From Verrucomicrobiia bacterium (lineage in GTDB: Bacteria; Verrucomicrobiota; Verrucomicrobiia; Limisphaerales; Pedosphaeraceae), in assembly GCA_036268055.1 (NCBI GenBank), contig DATAUW010000017.1:496001-560000 (forward strand): a DNA stretch of 64,000 nt, read 5' to 3'. Both the position numbers and the translations under genes were made by a program. Position 1 is the stretch's first letter; each line of letters starts with the position of its first letter. The notes under the pieces were generated by a model. The model did no database searches, was not told the DNA's origin, and saw nothing but the letters and a program-made list of their open reading frames with translations. Positions 44,867 through 54,344 of the stretch are shown in pieces.

Positions 44867-44916
44867 GGGAGCGCACGCGTCTCGCGTGCAGTGTTCGGCG
44901 TCTCGTCGAACACATT
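44867..44916. repeat. REP-like double hairpin, copy 1
   Basis: Two adjacent hairpins: GCACGCG-TCT-CGCGTGC (44873-44889) and a 10-bp stem GTGTTCGGCG-TCT-CGTCGAACAC (44891-44913). It lies between the 46-residue peptide and a leftward gene. A related copy with compensating base changes is at 54345-54396. Confidence 0.85.
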
Positions 44917-44935
44917 TCCATCTTCTTCTACCGCC

Positions 44936-45391
44936 TCATCGCAACCGGTCTTTTTTAATCGCCTCCGTATCCAGCGGCCCGACCTCATTCGTCTTCACCA
45001 CGGGAACCAGAGCATTGGTTCCACAATCCCACAAAGGCAAGTTAGTCGTTTTAGAACTATAAGTGCCAACCCGCATCGCCAAGGCGCTGATGCGATTACC
45101 CTCCATCACCAGCTTTTCGTAATTACGAATAGCGAAGCGCTCCGGCAAATTCGTGGTGACATTCTGGACCAGATTATTTTCCACTACCACTACACCCGGG
45201 TCCACAACGACCACGCGGCCGGAAATGTTTGTCCAAAATGGCGAATGACTCGTGTCATAAACAATATTGTTCACCACCCGATAATTCGGCGGCGCCACGA
45301 CCCAATTCGTGGTGTAAATGACATTCGTCTGCGCAAAGACACTCTGTGATATTCCTCCAATTACCAGCGCCGCAAGAAAAAATCGAATCAT
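44936..45391 (-). CDS. Small secreted protein of unknown function
   Basis: 151 residues from ATG 45391 (ATGs at 45406 and further upstream are alternatives). A signal peptide MIRFFLAALVIGGISQSVFA is followed by QTNVIYTTNWVVAPPNYRVVNNIVYDTSH. The mature part is rich in Asn, Val and Thr with short beta-prone stretches (GRVVVVDPGVVVVENNLVQNV). No family recognised. Probably periplasmic. Confidence 0.65.
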   Translation of the reverse strand: MIRFFLAALVIGGISQSVFAQTNVIYTTNWVVAPPNYRVVNNIVYDTSHSPFWTNISGRVVVVDPGVVVVENNLVQNVTTNLPERFAIRNYEKLVMEGNRISALAMRVGTYSSKTTNLPLWDCGTNALVPVVKTNEVGPLDTEAIKKDRLR

Positions 45392-45601
45392 CCCATGCCT
45401 CATCATATAAAGGCATTCTAGCACCAATACGCCGCGCGCAAAATTGAACCGCACTCGCGCAAAATTTTATTGGATACGCCTTCTAAATCTTCCTCCCTCG
45501 CCTGCATCGTGGTTGTGGGAGTGGGCCGGAGAGAAGGTGTGCTTATTGTGAAAACCCAACCCGTGAATATTCATCAAATGCGCACGCCAAAAAAATTCTT
45601 C

Positions 45602-45633
45602 TCCCCCAGTGGCCGTCCGCAAGGACCAAGGAC
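45602..45633. repeat. cagtggccgtccgca dispersed repeat
   Basis: The string cccagtggccgtccgcaagg is shared with 52900-52917 (ccagtggccgtccgcagaac). Both lie just past the 3' end of a leftward gene, here the sulfatase, and belong to the same family of short intergenic repeats as the CTCCGCG block. Confidence 0.55.
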
Positions 45634-47103
45634 CTACTTGCCGTATTCCGTTTTCTTCGTCTTCGCCGCCGTCAACGCCGGCCAATTCGTATCCTCCGTC
45701 CGCGCCGTCTTCAAATACTCCTCAATCTTCGCCACGATCGGCGCATTCTCCGCCGCAACATTTTTTGTCTCACCGATGTCCGTCTTCAAATTATAAAGTT
45801 CCAGCGGCCCATCCACCCCAAAGCGCACTCCCTTCCAATTCCCCATGCGCACCGCTTGTTTGAAACCATTCTCGTGAAATTCCCAATAAAGAAATTCATG
45901 GCGATTCGTCTGCGCCTGGCCCAGCAGCGTCGGCAAAAATGAAATGCCATCAATATTACCCGGCGCCGGTTTTTCCGCGATGCCCGCCACCGTCGGCAAA
46001 ATATCCCAAAACGCCACCGGCAAATCGCTGACCGTGCCCGCCTTGATTTTGCCTGGCCACCACACGATCATCGGCACACGAATTCCCCCTTCATACAAAT
46101 CCCGCTTGATGCCCCGCAACGGCCCGCTCGCATGAAAAAATTTCGGGTTCACGCCGCCTTCCTTATGTGGCCCGTTGTCGCTCGTGAAAATGATGATCGT
46201 ATTCGTGTCTGTTTTGGCCTCTTTCATTGTGTCCAGCAGCGTGCCCACGTAACGGTCGAGCCGCGTGATCATCGAGGCTTTATTTTTCTCCACCTGCGGC
46301 CAGGGTTGATTGGAGTAAGGCGCGTCCTCGGGAACTTCCATGCCATTGCCGGTTTTTGCGCCCAATTCATCATTCGCATGCGGAATCGTGTAAGCGAGAT
46401 AAAGAAAATATGGCAGGTTGACCGTGTACCATTTGGGCTTCATCATCCGGATATAATTCAGCGCGGCCTCTGTGAAATAATCATCCGAATATTTTCCCTT
46501 TGCGCCGTTCAGGTTTTCCGACACCTCGACATTTCGTTCACTAGTGAGATCGCTGCGATTAAGCAGGACCGGGTAATAATCATGCGCTTCGACTTGGTTG
46601 AGATAACCGAACCATTCATCGAACCCCTGCAAACGCGGCATGCCCGTCGAACCCTCGTCGCCCAAACCCCATTTGCCCAATGCGCACGTATTATAATTGG
46701 CCGCCTTGAGAAATTCCCCCAGCGTGAGATCCTCCGGCGACAGCGGAATCTTCTTGTTGCCGCGGATGCGCACATGCCCCGTGTTCAACCCCGTCATCAA
46801 CGCCGCCCGCGACGGCGCACAAACCGTGCTGCCCGCATAACAACTGGTGAACCGCATCCCTTCACGCGCCAGCCGGTCAAGGTTCGTCGTCAGAATCTGC
46901 GTCTGCCCGTAACAACCCAGTTCACCATAACCCAAATCATCCGCGAGAATAAAAATGATGTTCGGATGTTTCGGTGGCGGTGATGGATGCTTGCGAAAAT
47001 CCTCACTCGGCTGCGCCCAAAGATTTGCGCCCAGGCCAAGCGCCACCGCCAGCAAAAATACAACGACGCCCAACCGACGACAAATACCGATACGACGGGT
47101 CAT
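45634..47103 (-). CDS. Secreted type I sulfatase
   Basis: 489 residues from ATG 47103 (MTRRIGICRRLGVVVFLLAVALGLGANLWA, signal peptide). The formylglycine motif is C95-A-P-S-R in GSTVCAPSRAALMTG, and the metal site includes ADD (54-56), FTSDNGPH and GGIRVPMIVWWPG. It hydrolyses sulfate esters after Cys95 is converted to formylglycine by an FGE or radical-SAM enzyme. Likely substrates are sulfated glycans. The closing region (LELYNLKTDIGETKNVA) is typical of arylsulfatase A-like enzymes. It lies 65 bp after a methyltransferase gene. Confidence 0.94.
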   Translation of the reverse strand: MTRRIGICRRLGVVVFLLAVALGLGANLWAQPSEDFRKHPSPPPKHPNIIFILADDLGYGELGCYGQTQILTTNLDRLAREGMRFTSCYAGSTVCAPSRAALMTGLNTGHVRIRGNKKIPLSPEDLTLGEFLKAANYNTCALGKWGLGDEGSTGMPRLQGFDEWFGYLNQVEAHDYYPVLLNRSDLTSERNVEVSENLNGAKGKYSDDYFTEAALNYIRMMKPKWYTVNLPYFLYLAYTIPHANDELGAKTGNGMEVPEDAPYSNQPWPQVEKNKASMITRLDRYVGTLLDTMKEAKTDTNTIIIFTSDNGPHKEGGVNPKFFHASGPLRGIKRDLYEGGIRVPMIVWWPGKIKAGTVSDLPVAFWDILPTVAGIAEKPAPGNIDGISFLPTLLGQAQTNRHEFLYWEFHENGFKQAVRMGNWKGVRFGVDGPLELYNLKTDIGETKNVAAENAPIVAKIEEYLKTARTEDTNWPALTAAKTKKTEYGK

Positions 47104-47168
47104 GATGATATGGACTGTAAAGGAACCCAGGCGTTCAGCGCCAATCTTTTTCCGTGTTCCATCCGTGA

Positions 47169-48245
47169 CTAAGCTGGCTTCGCCACCAGCCACGTCTCCA
47201 CCGCCAGCAAATCCTCTCGCGAATAGTTTTGAAATTTGGGCGCCAGCTTCACTTTTTCCAAATCGCTCGCCGACGCCACATTATTGACTTCCTTCACAAT
47301 CTCCCATCCGCTCTCGCGCAACAACGCGCGCAGATCCGACACCCGCAACCGCCATTGCGGAATCAGCGGACTGTTCAGCCAGGCCCACGCACTATCGGAG
47401 AACTTGAGAAAATTAAAAACTGTCAGCGACTTGTCGAACGCCGCATATTGATCTTTCAAATCCACGAACTCGATCAGCACGCCGCGTGGCGAGGCCAGCC
47501 GCAAAAATTCCGCGTTGAGCTTTCGCTGTACGAATGCCGGAATGTGTTCCAGCACCACGCATGAAAAAAATAGGTCCACGGATTTCGCCGGCAGGCCGGT
47601 GTCCTGGGCATCGCGCACGATCGCGTGCAAATTGATTTTTTCCAGCACGATCTCGGGACTTTCTGTGTCCACGAGCCGCGCCGCTTCGTGCAGCCGCGCC
47701 ATTCGATCGGCACGCAAGGCGGGCAGAAAATTTTTCAACGTGCCCGCGCGGTCGTATTCGCAAAAATAATTCAGCAAAATTTTCAACCGCTCCCGTTTCA
47801 GCAGCGAAACAATATCGAACGACCAAATCTCCGTCGCCCCGCAAAGATATAATCCAATCGGAATGATCGGATACCATCCTGTCCCCAACTCCAGTGCCGT
47901 AAAACCCTCAGCACACTCCGGCCGCACCGCGATAAAATCCTCGAAGTACCGTCGGCAATAATTCAACCGAAACTCAAACGCCCCGGCGGTCAGTCCCAGC
48001 GATTTCGTGACGCGCTCCTGAAAAAGTTCATTAAATTTCTGACTGTTCGGCAACAGAGAGATGAAGCGATGAATCGCGGATTTGACCAGCCAACTGGGCA
48101 TAATTTGAAATATAAATTCAAGGATTCCAGCCGCCCATGTGGGAAATCCGGAAGCCAATTCGCGCCATACTGCTTGCCCGAGCTTCGCCCTGTCAAGCGC
48201 GGCTGTCCGCTTAAACTCTGCCACCTGTATCGTGCGCTTAACCAT
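47169..48245 (-). CDS. Class I SAM-dependent methyltransferase
   Basis: 358 residues. Motif I is ALELGTGWYPIIPIGLYLCGATEIWSFD, motif IV is VDLFFSCVVLEHIP and post-I acidic residue D is in SFDIV. About 110 residues come before the Rossmann core, including a hydrophobic helix (FPTWAAGILEFIFQIMP). The substrate is unknown. The DNA upstream (48246-48452) is AT-rich and separates it from the divergent ClC gene. Confidence 0.8.
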   Translation of the reverse strand: MVKRTIQVAEFKRTAALDRAKLGQAVWRELASGFPTWAAGILEFIFQIMPSWLVKSAIHRFISLLPNSQKFNELFQERVTKSLGLTAGAFEFRLNYCRRYFEDFIAVRPECAEGFTALELGTGWYPIIPIGLYLCGATEIWSFDIVSLLKRERLKILLNYFCEYDRAGTLKNFLPALRADRMARLHEAARLVDTESPEIVLEKINLHAIVRDAQDTGLPAKSVDLFFSCVVLEHIPAFVQRKLNAEFLRLASPRGVLIEFVDLKDQYAAFDKSLTVFNFLKFSDSAWAWLNSPLIPQWRLRVSDLRALLRESGWEIVKEVNNVASASDLEKVKLAPKFQNYSREDLLAVETWLVAKPA

Positions 48246-48506
48246 CGGTAGGTAGGATTGGCGCTACCGCCCCGCCCCAATAAAAAACAAACGAGTTATG
48301 CGGGCAGATGTAGCCCATCACTTTTAAAGGCGAATTTTCGACTTTCTTTAAAAACCTTGTTTTAATCAAAATGCTGCTAAAAATCCGGATATTATAATAT
48401 TCTGTATCGTTAAAGATATCAATAACCATACCTATTTTCAAATCCGCTTTATTTGTGGATTACCATAAAACTTGAACCGCCCGCCGATTGCGGGAAACTA
48501 TTCCCA

Positions 48507-50255
48507 GTGACATTAAATTCGATTCGGTCGTATCTCAGAAAGCTTCCGCAGCGGACGCGCTCCATCCTTTCCACTTCCGTTTACGGCTTGGCCGCCGGTG
48601 GCGCGGCGGTGGCGTTTCAATTAAGCATCAACCTGCTTTTTAATTCGACGTTCGTCGCGCTTTCCTCCCAATCCAAAACCATTTTCCTCGCCGGCAGCTT
48701 TGCCGTCATCATGGCGTCCTCGCTGGCGGTGGGTGTTCTGCTCGCTTCTTTTTGCCGCGAGGCCGCTGGTAGCGGCATTCCGCAACTCAAGCTGGCGTTT
48801 TGGAAGGATTTTGGCTACGTGCCCTTCCGCGTGGTGTGGGTGAAATTCGTGGCGGGCATCATTAGCATAGGCGGTGGCTCGAGCCTTGGGCGCGAAGGCC
48901 CCAGCGTCCATTTCGCGGGCGGACTCGCCTCGAACCTCGGTGGTCTCATGGGCGAAGCCAAACAAAACCGGCGCAACGCCGCCGCCGCTGGCGCCGCCGC
49001 TGGCCTCGCCGCCGCCTTCAACACCCCGCTTGCCGCCATCACCTTCGTCCTCGAGGAAATCATCGAAGACTTGAACAGCCGCTTTCTCGGGAGCGTCCTG
49101 CTCGCGTCGGTCATCGGCGCGCTGGTGGTCCACGGCCTGGTCGGCAAGCAACCCGCCTTCAGCCTCGCCAATGATCTCGAGCCCTCTTCATGGTGGCTTT
49201 ACGCGGCCACTCCGTTTGTCGCGCTTGCCGCCAGCATCGTCGGTCTCACCTTTCAAAAATCCACCTTGAATCTTCGCGCGCGCAACAAGGAATTGACCAG
49301 TGTGCCGCCGTGGCTGCGGCCCTGCCTCGGAGGTTTCATTACTTGGGTGCTCGGTTCCGCGGTCTTCCTGCAAACCCACAGCCTTGGCATTTTCGGATTG
49401 GGTTACGGCGATTTGTCCACCGCGCTCAGCCAGGGATTCAGTTGGAAACTTGCGGCCATTCTGGTCGTCGCAAAGCTGATCACCACCATCGTGTGCTACG
49501 GTTTCGGCGGATGCGGCGGCATTTTTTCGCCGCTGCTGTTCCTCGGCGGCATGACCGGCGCGTGCCTCGGCGGAATCTTCGGGCATATCATTCACCTGAG
49601 CGTTGCCGACCAAATCGTGCTCGCTGTGGTCGGCATGAGCAGTTGCCTGGGCGCGGTCGTACGTGCGCCGGTGACAAGTATCCTCATCGTCTTCGAGATG
49701 ACCCATGAATTTTCCCTCGTGCCCATTCTGATGCTCGGCACGCTTGTCAGCCAGGCGATTCGCCACCGCTTCGCCAGGCATAATTTCTACGAGGAAATTC
49801 TAATCCAGGACGGCCACGAACTCGAACACGTCATCCCCCCGCGCGACCTCCAAAGCTGGCAACAGCTTCCCGTCTCGGCCATCGCCAATTTCCATCCTGT
49901 CATTCTGCAAAGTCTCACCGAAGACGAAATCCAAAAAACTTTGGCCGCGCATCCTTACGGATATTTTCCCGTCGTGTTGCCCGACCAGCCGATCCAAATG
50001 CTCTCGCGGCGCGAAGCCGAGCTTGCCCGGGTCCAGCATCGGCCCGCGTGCGTTGAGGCCGCCACCACCTGCCTCGCGTCGCAAACCATCCGCGACCTGC
50101 AACTGCTCCTCATGGAATCGAATCAAGCCGTCATCATCGTGCTCGACCGGCCAAATGGAAAAGTCCTCGGCATCCTCACCCTCCACGACCTCCTGCGCGC
50201 CCAGGTCTCGTTGGGCAAACCAGACGGGACTTCCGGCGCGATCACGGTCGGTTAA
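48507..50255 (+). CDS. ClC-family chloride channel/exchanger with CBS domains
   Basis: 582 residues from GTG 48507, preceded by GGGAA; a TTG at 48453 would add 18 residues. The three ion-path motifs are present: GSGIPQ, GREGPSVHF and FGGCGGIFSPLLF (in place of GxFxP). The gating Glu in GREGP is kept, as expected for a Cl-/H+ exchanger. Two CBS domains form the C-terminus (PVSAIANFHPVILQSLTEDEIQKTLAAHPYGYFPVV; QTIRDLQLLLMESNQAVIIVL) and may bind nucleotides. It transports chloride or a similar anion across the inner membrane. Confidence 0.93.
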   Translation: MTLNSIRSYLRKLPQRTRSILSTSVYGLAAGGAAVAFQLSINLLFNSTFVALSSQSKTIFLAGSFAVIMASSLAVGVLLASFCREAAGSGIPQLKLAFWKDFGYVPFRVVWVKFVAGIISIGGGSSLGREGPSVHFAGGLASNLGGLMGEAKQNRRNAAAAGAAAGLAAAFNTPLAAITFVLEEIIEDLNSRFLGSVLLASVIGALVVHGLVGKQPAFSLANDLEPSSWWLYAATPFVALAASIVGLTFQKSTLNLRARNKELTSVPPWLRPCLGGFITWVLGSAVFLQTHSLGIFGLGYGDLSTALSQGFSWKLAAILVVAKLITTIVCYGFGGCGGIFSPLLFLGGMTGACLGGIFGHIIHLSVADQIVLAVVGMSSCLGAVVRAPVTSILIVFEMTHEFSLVPILMLGTLVSQAIRHRFARHNFYEEILIQDGHELEHVIPPRDLQSWQQLPVSAIANFHPVILQSLTEDEIQKTLAAHPYGYFPVVLPDQPIQMLSRREAELARVQHRPACVEAATTCLASQTIRDLQLLLMESNQAVIIVLDRPNGKVLGILTLHDLLRAQVSLGKPDGTSGAITVG

Positions 50256-50323
50256 GCAAAATGCCGGTCATTCTTTTGGCTTCAATCTCGCAATGACGGC
50301 AAGCCTTCGGGTTGGATGATTCA

Positions 50324-52561
50324 TTAAAATGTCGCGGTCACTCCGACGCGCACTTGGAAAGGTTCGACCGGGTGCGACACAGCGGTAAATTGTGGCAAAA
50401 CCGCTGCCGAAGGAACCACGCGCGAAGTATAGGCATAATCAATATCGTGATCCCGATTGTCCAGCAGGTTCAGAAATTCCGCCGTCACCCGCCAGGTTTT
50501 ATTGATTTGGTAACTCGCTTCCGCGTTGAGCAGCAAGGTCGAGTCCGAACGGTAAATTCCGTCCGAAGTCAAATCCCGCGGCCCAAAGTAACGCAACCGC
50601 AGGCTCGCGGAGAACCCACCCAGGTCATGCAGCGTAATGCCCGACGCAATCACCAATCCGACCGCTTCCGGAACCCGCGTTCCGCCGGGGCCTTGCACCG
50701 TCGTGCCCGGTCCAATCGGCGCGGCATCGTCCGAATCAACCGAGGTAAAACGGGCGATGGAATCCGCAATATCAAAGTCGAACGTCAGATGTTCCACCGG
50801 CGTATAATAGTTCGCCCATTCAATGCCGTAACGGTCGCTCGGTTGCTTCGACGCCGTCGTCCCTCCCGTATCGCCGTCCTGTTGTAATTCGGAATCGCTG
50901 CGCAGATACCAGATTGAAAACGTGCTTTGCAAATGCGGCACGGCGAGGGTGCGCACTCCGATTTCCGCGCCTTTGGTTTGAATCAGGCCGGGGATTCTCG
51001 CGACCGGTGTATTGGGCGTCGGATTATCCGCCGAAATGGGTTCCACGGTTTGCGTCGCGCCGCGTCCGTCATTGCTGTGAAAACTGAATCCGCCTTCGGC
51101 ATAGAACTCCGTCCTGGCCCACGGCCCGAAAATAAGACTGAGCTTTGGACTTGGCAACGCCGTGGTTGAAGTGCCCGAATTAACGGGATCGGATAAACTG
51201 GTCACGTCGAAGTAGTCCACATCGCCGCGAATCGCCACCACCGAACGAAACTTGTCCGCCCACTGGATTTTATTTTCCATGTAAGCGCCGGCCTGCGTGT
51301 CGGTGAACCGGTCCCTTTGCGTCTCCGCGGGCAACGTGACGGGTATGCCATCGTCCGTGTCCACATCGGTTTTGTTGACCCGCACGCGGTTGTCCGTCTG
51401 GTAAAGGCCGTTGTCAATCCAGTCATTGCGGACCTGCACGCCGAAGGTGTTTTGCACGTCGCGATCAAACCAGCGATTGAAGATCGTATGATGCGCATCC
51501 ACCCCGGCAACGAAGCGATTGTCCTGTTGCTCGAACTGATCGCCCTGAACCGGGTCGGTCAGGAAATAGGTGAAGTCGGAAAATAAATCGAGATAGTAGT
51601 AGAATCCGTAAGCCGTGATTTTCGTCTCCGACTCGTCGTCGTGGCGATGCCACTCGGCTTGCAGGCTGTAACGCTGCGACACGCCTCCATCTGTTGGGTT
51701 CAGCGTTCCAAAAATACCCACCTGCGGAATGGCGTCTTCAGGAAGTTGATCGCTCGAATTCCATTTGCCGCGATAACCCCGCGCAATGACGCTAAAACCG
51801 CTCGCATCATCGCCCTGGCTATAGGTGAGTATGCCGTTAAACTTATGATAATCATCTGGATGCACCCATGGACCGTCATCGTGATAAACTTCAGCGCCGT
51901 AGGTCAAAGTACCCGCCTCAATTTTTTGCGATGCGCCGAAAGCGCCCCGTTCAAAACTGTACATGCCCCCTTCAATGGTGACGAAATCCTGCGGCAATAC
52001 CTTGTAAAAATCCAGGTGCGCCGCGCCAGCCGAACCGAAGTTGCCCACGTCCGCATAGTACGGCCCTTTCTCATAATTTAGCCGCTCCACAAATTCGGGG
52101 ATGACGATATTCATGTCCGAATATCCCTCGCCGTGCGCGTGCGAAGGCAGGTTGAGCGGCATGTCATCCAGGAAGATGGCGAAGTCCGTGCCATGATCGA
52201 GATTGAAACCGCGCAGAAAATATTGGTTGGCTTTGCCGCCGCCCGCGTGTTGTGTGATGATGACACCCGGAACCGTTTCCAAAATTTCTCCCGTGCGCAG
52301 CAATGGCCGATCCTGAATTTCCGCCGCGCCCACCGTTCCTTGCGAAGCGGAAGCTGCGATGCCAAGCAGGCTGTCCTGCCGTCCGGTGACAATTACTTCC
52401 GGCAACCTTGTGATTGCATTGGTGTTGGTGTTCGTGGAATGGACTGATTGAGGGGGCTGGTTGGTTGCGGATTGCGCCAGTCCATTGAGGGCGCCGGCCA
52501 TAAATGGAATCACCATGAACGGCAGGGGAATATTACGAAGGGATTTGTCCTGTTTTTTCAT
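50324..52561 (-). CDS. TonB-dependent outer-membrane receptor
   Basis: 745 residues from ATG 52561, with a signal peptide (MVIPFMAGALNGLAQS). The plug domain has VTGRQDSLLGIAASASQGTVG, RTGEILETVPGVIITQHAGGGKANQYFLRGFNLDHGTDFAIFLDDMP, and the rest forms a 22-strand beta-barrel ending KTWRVTAEFLNLLDNRDHDIDYAYTSRV...FQVRVGVTATF, with a terminal Phe. It imports a bulky ligand, possibly a siderophore or glycan. There is no N-terminal signalling domain. Its leader holds a terminator-like hairpin (52616-52680). It converges with the ClC gene. Confidence 0.92.
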   Translation of the reverse strand: MKKQDKSLRNIPLPFMVIPFMAGALNGLAQSATNQPPQSVHSTNTNTNAITRLPEVIVTGRQDSLLGIAASASQGTVGAAEIQDRPLLRTGEILETVPGVIITQHAGGGKANQYFLRGFNLDHGTDFAIFLDDMPLNLPSHAHGEGYSDMNIVIPEFVERLNYEKGPYYADVGNFGSAGAAHLDFYKVLPQDFVTIEGGMYSFERGAFGASQKIEAGTLTYGAEVYHDDGPWVHPDDYHKFNGILTYSQGDDASGFSVIARGYRGKWNSSDQLPEDAIPQVGIFGTLNPTDGGVSQRYSLQAEWHRHDDESETKITAYGFYYYLDLFSDFTYFLTDPVQGDQFEQQDNRFVAGVDAHHTIFNRWFDRDVQNTFGVQVRNDWIDNGLYQTDNRVRVNKTDVDTDDGIPVTLPAETQRDRFTDTQAGAYMENKIQWADKFRSVVAIRGDVDYFDVTSLSDPVNSGTSTTALPSPKLSLIFGPWARTEFYAEGGFSFHSNDGRGATQTVEPISADNPTPNTPVARIPGLIQTKGAEIGVRTLAVPHLQSTFSIWYLRSDSELQQDGDTGGTTASKQPSDRYGIEWANYYTPVEHLTFDFDIADSIARFTSVDSDDAAPIGPGTTVQGPGGTRVPEAVGLVIASGITLHDLGGFSASLRLRYFGPRDLTSDGIYRSDSTLLLNAEASYQINKTWRVTAEFLNLLDNRDHDIDYAYTSRVVPSAAVLPQFTAVSHPVEPFQVRVGVTATF

Positions 52562-52615
52562 AATCTCAGTTCCGGTTGTGAAGCCGGGGCGTGACAGATT
52601 TTTGAAACGCAGGCA

Positions 52616-52680
52616 GCAAAAAGCCACCTGTTTAAATTCAGCTACGGGCTTTTGCCCGCCATCGCTGATCCAGGTGGCTG
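52616..52680 (-). promoter_or_regulatory. Structured leader of the TonB receptor
   Basis: On the minus strand an outer stem GCCACCTG/CAGGTGGC (52671-52678 with 52623-52630) encloses TCAGC/GCTGA and CGGGC-AAAA-GCCCG stems, and the outer stem is followed by TTTTT. It ends about 55 bases before the start codon. It resembles an attenuator or small riboswitch but fits no class I know. Confidence 0.5.
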
Positions 52681-52889
52681 AAAGAATTTATGACACGAGT
52701 TTTACGAAATGCAAATATTTTTGCGACGTCAATTTTTTTAATCAACCCCCCAAAAACCAACGCTTCTCATTAACTGCGCCCATTTTAAATCCACTATCCC
52801 GAGAGAAGCGAGGCAGGCCTGTAAGTCAACGCCAAACGAAACAAAGCTCGCGTTCGCCTTTGCCAACCCAAGTCCAATAGAGTTTTTTT

Positions 52890-52950
52890 CTCTTCCTCCT
52901 CCAGTGGCCGTCCGCAGAACCTCCGCGCCTCCGTGTCTCCGCGGTTAAAT
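52890..52950. repeat. CTCCGCG dispersed repeat, copy 2
   Basis: This copy holds ccagtggccgtccgca followed by cctccgcgcctccgtgtctc and cgcggttaaat, sharing its first part with 45602-45633 and its second with 26386-26425. It begins a few bases past the larA stop codon. Confidence 0.65.
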
Positions 52951-52955
52951 TCAGC

Positions 52956-54218
52956 CTAAGCCAAATACGGAATCGTCAACGGCCCCTGCGGCAGCACCGC
53001 CACTCGCGCTTCCGGTCCCAGTTGCGCCAGCCGCTCATTCACCGTTGCGCCGATGTCATGACATGGCGTCAGATGCGCCGTGCGCACGATTTCATCCGGC
53101 AACGAACTATGGATCAGCACCCGCGCCTTGCGCTGGATCAACGCCTGGATTTGCGCCTGCCATTGTTCTGGCCGCACGAAACCCGGCGTCGCCAGCAACG
53201 CCAGGATTTCCTCGGGACTGCCCGCGCTGCGCAACAATTTATCCAGCGGACTTTGCGCCGGCACACCCTCGCGGCATTCACACGCCAGGATCAAAGTGCC
53301 GCCCTCCTGGATAATCCGCGCGCCCGCGCTCATGCCCTTCACGCCCTGATAAAGGTTCTGGTCGAGTGGATACCCGCTATTCGTCGTCACCACAATTTCA
53401 AACGGCGACTTCACCCGCTGCATCGCCGCATGGCGCACGAATTCAAAACCAACCTTATGCGCGGCCAATAAATCTCCCGCGAACACACCCGTGATGGCGC
53501 GCGTCTCATTCAGCGAAACATTCAGCAAAAAACTTTTTCCCACGCGCAACGCGATATCGCGCATCTCCTCCCAGATCGGATTGCCATCGGTCACGCCGAA
53601 CGTCGCGCGCGGATCGCCAATCATTTTTTCGCCGTGATTGCTCATCACCGTTTCGAGTCCCGCCAGCCCGGGCATGATGCCTTTCGGCCCGCCGCTGAAT
53701 CCCGCGAAAAAATGCGGCTCGATAAAACCGGTAACGATGCGCACGTCCGCCTCCGCGACATGACGGTTGATCAACGCCGGTGTGCCATCACGTGTCGTGC
53801 CGAATGGCACCAACTCCGCCGGATTTTCCGGCTCATGATTCAGCACGCGATAATTGCGGACCACTTCCGGCGTGAGCAACTGCTCCAATTCCGCGCGCGT
53901 GTTCGGCCGATGCGTCCCTAGCGAATTGAGCAACGTGATTTGTTCGCGCGGCACATGCGCGAGATATTCCAGCAACCACGGAATCAGCCGGTGATTCGGC
54001 GTCGCCCGCGTGATGTCGGTGAACCCGATGCACACCTTGTCACCCGGCTTGATCCATTCGCGCAGCGGCGCCGCGCCGATCGGTTTCTCCAGCGCCGCCA
54101 TCATCGCCGCGCGTTCGTCGGCCAGCCCCGGAGTATGCGCCGGTTCGATCACCGTCGTCCGCTTGTCCGGCAGTTCGATCGGCAAATGCCCGCGTCCGTA
54201 TGCGAGATTAATTTTCAT
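52956..54218 (-). CDS. larA: LarA-family nickel-pincer racemase/epimerase
   Basis: 420 residues. Residues that hold the nickel-pincer cofactor and catalyse in lactate racemase are all present: H103 (GTHRP), H169 (EPHFFAGFSGGPKGIMPG), K179 and H195 (MSNHGEKM), each offset by five from the Lactobacillus enzyme. The enzyme inverts an alpha-hydroxy acid, lactate or a sugar acid. The cofactor needs LarB, LarC and LarE, none of which is in the window. The DITRATPNHRL segment is also typical. It is cytoplasmic. Confidence 0.92.
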   Translation of the reverse strand: MKINLAYGRGHLPIELPDKRTTVIEPAHTPGLADERAAMMAALEKPIGAAPLREWIKPGDKVCIGFTDITRATPNHRLIPWLLEYLAHVPREQITLLNSLGTHRPNTRAELEQLLTPEVVRNYRVLNHEPENPAELVPFGTTRDGTPALINRHVAEADVRIVTGFIEPHFFAGFSGGPKGIMPGLAGLETVMSNHGEKMIGDPRATFGVTDGNPIWEEMRDIALRVGKSFLLNVSLNETRAITGVFAGDLLAAHKVGFEFVRHAAMQRVKSPFEIVVTTNSGYPLDQNLYQGVKGMSAGARIIQEGGTLILACECREGVPAQSPLDKLLRSAGSPEEILALLATPGFVRPEQWQAQIQALIQRKARVLIHSSLPDEIVRTAHLTPCHDIGATVNERLAQLGPEARVAVLPQGPLTIPYLA

Positions 54219-54344
54219 GCAGGAAATTCACCCTTCCATAAGTAACCCAACCCCATGAAATCGAAAAGGGCAATCATTCAGACAACAAAGGGGGTGCGCA
54301 TCTTGACATTGTTCTTGAATGCGGGAGGGCTGATTTATATTCCC

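Noticed and set aside
48390-48410. TATAAT-like -10 box upstream of the ClC gene
   Set aside because: No -35 box at proper distance; the region is simply AT-rich.
50263-50302. TGCCGgTCATT...AATGACGGCA inverted repeat between the ClC and TonB genes as a bidirectional terminator
   Set aside because: The loop is long and no T-run follows on either side.
52616-52680. Assignment of the TonB leader to cobalamin, TPP or SAM riboswitches
   Set aside because: None of the conserved boxes of these classes can be found and the element is too short for a cobalamin riboswitch.
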